64,000 nucleotides of DNA from Rhizobium acidisoli (lineage in GTDB: Bacteria; Pseudomonadota; Alphaproteobacteria; Rhizobiales; Rhizobiaceae), in NCBI RefSeq assembly GCF_002531755.2, contig NZ_CP034998.1:2480001-2544000 (forward strand). The letters run 5' to 3'. A program made the translations under genes and the position numbers. Below are positions 60,995 to 64,000 of the stretch, piece after piece. The first letter of the stretch is position 1. Every line of letters starts with the position of its first letter. Below the pieces are notes generated by a model. That model was not told where the DNA came from, did not search any database, and worked only from the letters and a program-made list of their open reading frames with translations.

Positions 60995-61171
60995 TGGCCC
61001 CCTCGGCACAACGCTGGCCCACCGTGCCGCCGAGATATCGGCAGCCCTCAAACTTGCGACCGCTGATGCGATCTTTACGCGACGGCCGAGCGCCATGAGG
61101 CGGATATCCTGACCGGCGACGCCCATGTCAAAGTTTTGGAACGGGTCGTCCACATCGATAAAAAAGACTGA
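60995..61171 (+). pseudogene. Frameshifted remnant of a PIN-domain (VapC-like) toxin gene
   Basis: One frame reads AHRAAEISAALKLATADAIF up to about 61078; one base out of frame the sequence continues YATAERHEADILTGDAHVKV then LERVVHIDKKD and stops at 61171. Together they are the C-terminal half of a VapC/PIN RNase, including the conserved ADA-Y-TA and LTGDAHF-type Asp motif. A single-base deletion near 61079 separates them, and the N-terminal half is not recognisable. Non-functional. Lies in the 349-bp gap before the ParDE-like module. Confidence 0.8.
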
Positions 61172-61287
61172 CCTTGATGTGACCCAAGTGCTCGACGGCG
61201 GAGCACAACGCTTCTATCACAAAGTGGGGAATGGGAAGCTGGCATCAGGGACGCTGAAACCGGCATCTACGGACGGCACCGAATTCG

Positions 61288-61539
61288 ATGGCGAAAATGA
61301 CGATCATGCTTCCGGACAACCTGGCGGACTACGTCGCACGCCGTGTTGCAAGCGGCAGGTACAGCAGTGCCGGTGCATATCTGGCGGAACTCGTCCTGAA
61401 GGATCAGAACCACCGCAAGCTTGATGACGAGGAACTGCGTGATATCCTGAGACAGGCTGAGGAGAGCGGCATCAGCGACCGGCGCATTGCCGACATCCTG
61501 CTGGAAACGAAGGCGAAGCTGCGTGACATCAACCTATAG
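61288..61539 (+). CDS. ParD-like antitoxin
   Basis: An 83-residue antitoxin. The N-terminal ribbon-helix-helix (MTIMLPDNLADYVARRVASG, YSSAGAYLAELVL) dimerises and binds DNA; the acidic C-terminal half (EELRDILRQAEESGISDRRIADIL) wraps the toxin. It overlaps the toxin gene by 17 bp and should repress the module. ATG at 61288; ATG at 61297 is also possible. Confidence 0.9.
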   Translation: MAKMTIMLPDNLADYVARRVASGRYSSAGAYLAELVLKDQNHRKLDDEELRDILRQAEESGISDRRIADILLETKAKLRDINL

Positions 61540-61858
61540 GCTGACCCGAACCGCAGACGCCGTGCTGTCAGGCATCGACGAATATGCCAGCCTGCATTTC
61601 GGCGAGGCGCAGGCGGATGCCTATCTTCTCGATTGGGACAGGATTTTCGTGCTTCTTTCGCGCGTGCCTTCCATGGGAGATGCGTGCGACGAACTCGGCT
61701 CCGGCCTTCGCCGCCTCCTCCACATGCGCCACGTCGCCTTCTACCGCGAAGTTCCGGACGGCATCCTCGTCGTCGACATCATCGGCGCCGACCGGCTTCC
61801 CGAAAGACACCTTCAATCCAGACGACGCTCCCCAACGGCAGACCCACATGCCTCGTAA
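61523..61858 (+). CDS. ParE-like toxin
   Basis: A 111-residue RelE/ParE-fold toxin: STYRLTRTADAVLSGIDEY, ADAYLLDWDRIFVLLSRVP, the core GSGLRRLLHMRHVAFYREVP and ILVVDIIGADRLPERHL. Start GTG at 61523 inside the antitoxin gene, as in many parDE loci. ParE proteins poison gyrase, though RelE-fold members may cut mRNA; which applies is unknown. The last 11 bp overlap the methyltransferase gene. Confidence 0.88.
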   Translation: MTSTYRLTRTADAVLSGIDEYASLHFGEAQADAYLLDWDRIFVLLSRVPSMGDACDELGSGLRRLLHMRHVAFYREVPDGILVVDIIGADRLPERHLQSRRRSPTADPHAS

Positions 61859-62435
61859 CAGTACCTCCGCCTTTTACGAGGAAAACGCCGAGACATACGC
61901 CAACCGGGCGCGCAGCCTGCCGAAGCAGCAGCTCGATGCCTTCCTCACGCGTCTCGCACCGGGTGGCGCAATCCTCGAACTCGGCTGCGGTGGCGGCCAG
62001 GACAGCGCCTATATGCTGTCGCAGGGTTTCGACGTGACGCCGACGGATGGCTCGGCCGAGCTTGCGAGGCAGGCAGAAGTTCTGATCGGCAGGCCGGTGA
62101 AGGTCATGCTGTTCCAGGAGCTCGACGCCGACAGCGCCTTCGACGGCGTCTGGGCGCATGCGAGCCTTCTCCATGTCTCAAGGGCTGAACTGCCCGATGT
62201 CTTCGCCCGCATCCGCCGCGCGCTCAAAACCGGCGGCCTTCTTCACGCAAGTTTCAAGGCGGGAAAAGTGGAAGGCCATGACGGCTTCGGGCGCTACTAC
62301 AACTACCCCTCACGCGAATGGCTGTCGGAGCTTCTGACGAAGGACGGCTGGCGCAACCTCGCCATCGAGGAAAGCGACGGCGGCGGCTATGACGGCAAGC
62401 CGACCCGCTGGCTGACGATCAGCGCGGAGCGGTAG
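61848..62435 (+). CDS. Class I SAM-dependent methyltransferase
   Basis: A 195-residue Rossmann-fold methyltransferase. Motif I AILELGCGGGQDSAYM, motif II TPTDGSAELARQAE and the acidic/post-II AFDGVWAHASLLHVSR are clear. The N-terminus (MPRNSTSAFYEENAETYANR) is of the tellurite-resistance/ubiE-like group. Its start lies inside the toxin gene, so it is co-expressed with the ParDE-like module. Substrate unknown. Confidence 0.9.
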   Translation: MPRNSTSAFYEENAETYANRARSLPKQQLDAFLTRLAPGGAILELGCGGGQDSAYMLSQGFDVTPTDGSAELARQAEVLIGRPVKVMLFQELDADSAFDGVWAHASLLHVSRAELPDVFARIRRALKTGGLLHASFKAGKVEGHDGFGRYYNYPSREWLSELLTKDGWRNLAIEESDGGGYDGKPTRWLTISAER

Positions 62436-62554
62436 AGACCGGAGCTTTCGCCCGGCCCTCGTTTCCGGCAGTCTGGAAATTGCCTGAGGCGCGTTGACAA
62501 CATCAATTTTTGATCAAAACTGCTTCATAACCGTCAACCGGAAAGCCTATAGTT

Positions 62555-62800
62555 GTGCAAATACCAGAGAACCTCCAAGTGGCAGTCGACATGCTCTTCA
62601 AGGAGAATGTAACGTGGCCCGAACTCATCAAACAAATAAGGATTATGTCGGAGGCGGACATTTTCGCCGCTCAAAAGATTGCGCTTTCACATCAAGGTTG
62701 GCGGCGGCGGTGCAACTATTGGATCAACCATGATCGTGACTGCAAGAAGCAAGCGGTGGGGCATATCAATACCATGGACCGAATTCGCTTATTGCGATAG
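62555..62800 (+). CDS. Hypothetical protein of the right-end cluster
   Basis: An 81-residue frame with GTG start (MQIPENLQVAVDMLFKENVT). It is rich in Ile, Asn and aromatic residues and has SEADIFAAQKIALSHQGWRR followed by CNYWINHDRDCKK and HI; the pattern WRR.CN..INHD..C looks conserved-type rather than random. Family not recognised. Codon use and GC appear lower than in upstream genes. Upstream GGAAAG is a weak ribosome-binding site. Confidence 0.5.
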   Translation: MQIPENLQVAVDMLFKENVTWPELIKQIRIMSEADIFAAQKIALSHQGWRRRCNYWINHDRDCKKQAVGHINTMDRIRLLR

Positions 62801-62889
62801 TCGGCGAAAAACTCGTCGTTGCAAGCCCATCGACTGCATAGTTGATTTATCCATTCGAAACCTTTCTACCAGATTGCTGAGAGACAGAA

Positions 62890-63243
62890 ATGAGCGAAGG
62901 TATAGAGACCGTTACACTATGGCGACCAGTTGGGCCTGAGGAACTCGCGCTCATTCATGAGCTTGACATGCGCGGGTTTCCCCCTCGCTTGCCCGACCAA
63001 CCGATTTTTTATCCCGTGCTTTCCGAAGACTATGCAGTGAGGATAGCTCGGGACTGGAATGTACCGAGGAGCGGATCAGGTTTTGTGACCAGGTTTGAAG
63101 TCAAAAAAGATTATCTCGATGGCCATTCAGTTCAGGAAGCGGGCGGTCGGGCGCACCTCGAATATTGGATACCCGCAGAGGAAATGGACCAGTTTAATGC
63201 GGCCATAGTCGGAATTATCGACGTAACAAAAACCTTCCCGTGA
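62890..63243 (+). CDS. Hypothetical protein (often labelled ADP-ribosylation/crystallin J1-like)
   Basis: A 117-residue soluble protein: TVTLWRPVGPEELALIHELD, GFPPRLPDQPIFYPVLSEDY, DWNVPRSGSGFVTRFEVKKD and LEYWIPAEEMDQFNAAIVG. Proteins of this pattern occur across bacteria next to toxin or polymorphic-effector genes and are commonly annotated crystallin J1 without experimental basis. An immunity role is a guess. Purine-rich GAGAGACAG before the ATG. Confidence 0.75.
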   Translation: MSEGIETVTLWRPVGPEELALIHELDMRGFPPRLPDQPIFYPVLSEDYAVRIARDWNVPRSGSGFVTRFEVKKDYLDGHSVQEAGGRAHLEYWIPAEEMDQFNAAIVGIIDVTKTFP

Positions 63244-63303
63244 TCTTGCCGCGCTCGATTCACAAGATGACACGTTGAGATGGCACCGTCAGATCCGAGA
63301 TTA

Positions 63304-64000
63304 TCACTCCAGCGGTTCAACGCGAGAAGGCAAACGCCGCAACTCTCCGATTTCGTCGAGCAGGCAATCGACAATCCAATGCCGCTGCGGCGGCATCGCA
63401 TCAATCAGCCCGATAAATGCATTTTCAATGATATCGCTCTTGATCCATTCGAGGACAAGATGACGATCTGCCGATGCGACGTCCTGCCAGAACCCAGTGC
63501 CCCTGTAGAGGCTTTTGAGATCAGCGCCGGCGAGTTGCAGAAAAGCGTTCGGCGTCGGCTGCTTCACCCACAGATCAAGGCATGCCTGGTACTGAAGATC
63601 GAGCAGCGCCATCGCGACTATCCAGTCCCAAGCCGATGCATCAAAATCGGGATCCTGCAACCTTTTATAGGCCCAGGCTGAGTAGAAGAAATTCGCGATT
63701 GCCGTCCGCTCCGCTATCGGCCATTGCTGCCAGTCGCACAATAGAAGTTTGGAAGCGATGATGGGCGGCTCGAAACCGAATGCGGACGCGCCGAGGACAG
63801 CGCAGTGGAGAATACGCGGCAGGAAGTGCCTGAAGTCGTCGACCGAGCCGATCGTCGTTATCGCACCTGCCGCATATGGGCCTAGCACCGCCGCATCGAT
63901 CTCCCGCAAAGGCGTCGATTTTAGTCCAGTGAGGATTTTCTCGGCATCGCGGAGCGGTGAGGCGTCCAGCGAAGATGGGAACGGATATTCGAAGAATGTG
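63304..64000 (-). CDS. Hypothetical protein (5' end outside window)
   Basis: The frame stays open to the window edge: at least 232 residues, entering with FFEYPFPSSLDASPL. It is rich in Leu, Ala and Trp with blocks SKLLLCDWQQWPIAERTAI, FYSAWAYKRLQDPDF, DWIVAMALLDLQYQAC and LLDEIGELRRLP. It reads as an all-helical soluble protein. I do not recognise the family. It converges with the crystallin J1-like gene. Confidence 0.7.
   Translation of the reverse strand, partial: TFFEYPFPSSLDASPLRDAEKILTGLKSTPLREIDAAVLGPYAAGAITTIGSVDDFRHFLPRILHCAVLGASAFGFEPPIIASKLLLCDWQQWPIAERTAIANFFYSAWAYKRLQDPDFDASAWDWIVAMALLDLQYQACLDLWVKQPTPNAFLQLAGADLKSLYRGTGFWQDVASADRHLVLEWIKSDIIENAFIGLIDAMPPQRHWIVDCLLDEIGELRRLPSRVEPLE

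Overview
The window reads as a chromosome-like segment of a fast-growing rhizobium (Rhizobium leguminosarum/etli type; genus inferred, not computed). The evidence is high-GC coding sequence, tightly packed ABC/LysR/AraC/ROK genes, a type-II lumazine synthase behind an FMN riboswitch, znuA facing znuCB-zur, a GCG/CRPN small secreted protein, BTLCP and RcnB-like proteins, and several families of intergenic palindromes of the RIME/ABC kind known from Rhizobiaceae.

Layout. 0-7.3 kb: a Ugp-like glycerol-3-phosphate/glycerophosphodiester ABC operon (ugpBAEC-like, a glycerophosphodiesterase and an inositol-monophosphatase-like gene cut by the window edge), divergent from a ROK repressor with two perfect palindromes between them. 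7.5-14.6 kb: luciferase-like monooxygenase, AraC regulator facing a phytanoyl-CoA dioxygenase, LysR, ArsR-type regulator plus MFS exporter behind a triple TTTGCAAA array, and a class III cyclase. 14.7-21.5 kb: small proteins, SRPBCC protein, FMN riboswitch-ribH2, glyoxalase-like protein, DUF1194 protein, and LysR facing an SDR-RidA pair. 21.5-27.9 kb: a PycTM-like membrane protein divergent from a FecR-TPR-beta-barrel protein that is translationally coupled to a CHASE2 class III cyclase. 28-34.3 kb: TetR/DUF308 pair with duplicated operators, epimerase-like SDR, a nucleotidyltransferase preceded by an apparent leader-peptide attenuator, FAH hydrolase, gamma carbonic anhydrase, BTLCP.

34.5-46.7 kb has a metal theme: a secreted His/Asp-rich protein with about 24 copies of a 24-bp repeat, zur-znuB-znuC facing znuA with Zur boxes (shared motif GTWAT-N3-ATAAC), a deleted remnant of a Zur-box-preceded CobW/COG0523 GTPase, an RcnB-like protein, a CNNM/CorC-type protein and a rhodanese-ChrB/ChrA chromate pair. 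A likely EcfG-controlled small membrane protein and two paralogous secreted Cys proteins follow. 46.9-60.9 kb: tRNA-Lys(CTT), PhzF, Nudix, EEP nuclease, a ferric-type ABC importer, alpha/beta hydrolase facing an OhrR-like MarR regulator, aldo/keto reductase, DUF2278 protein and two aminotransferases. 61-64 kb looks accessory: a frameshifted PIN toxin remnant, an intact ParDE-like module overlapping a methyltransferase gene, then poorly characterised genes, one of them resembling proteins often labelled crystallin J1.

The least expected signals are the attenuator-like leader before the nucleotidyltransferase (31.47-31.63 kb), the PycTM-like gene beside the FecR/CHASE2-cyclase operon, the SDR lacking its catalytic Tyr, and the Zur-box-bearing gene remnant. 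All functional statements come from reading sequence and family knowledge; no database search or folding computation was run.
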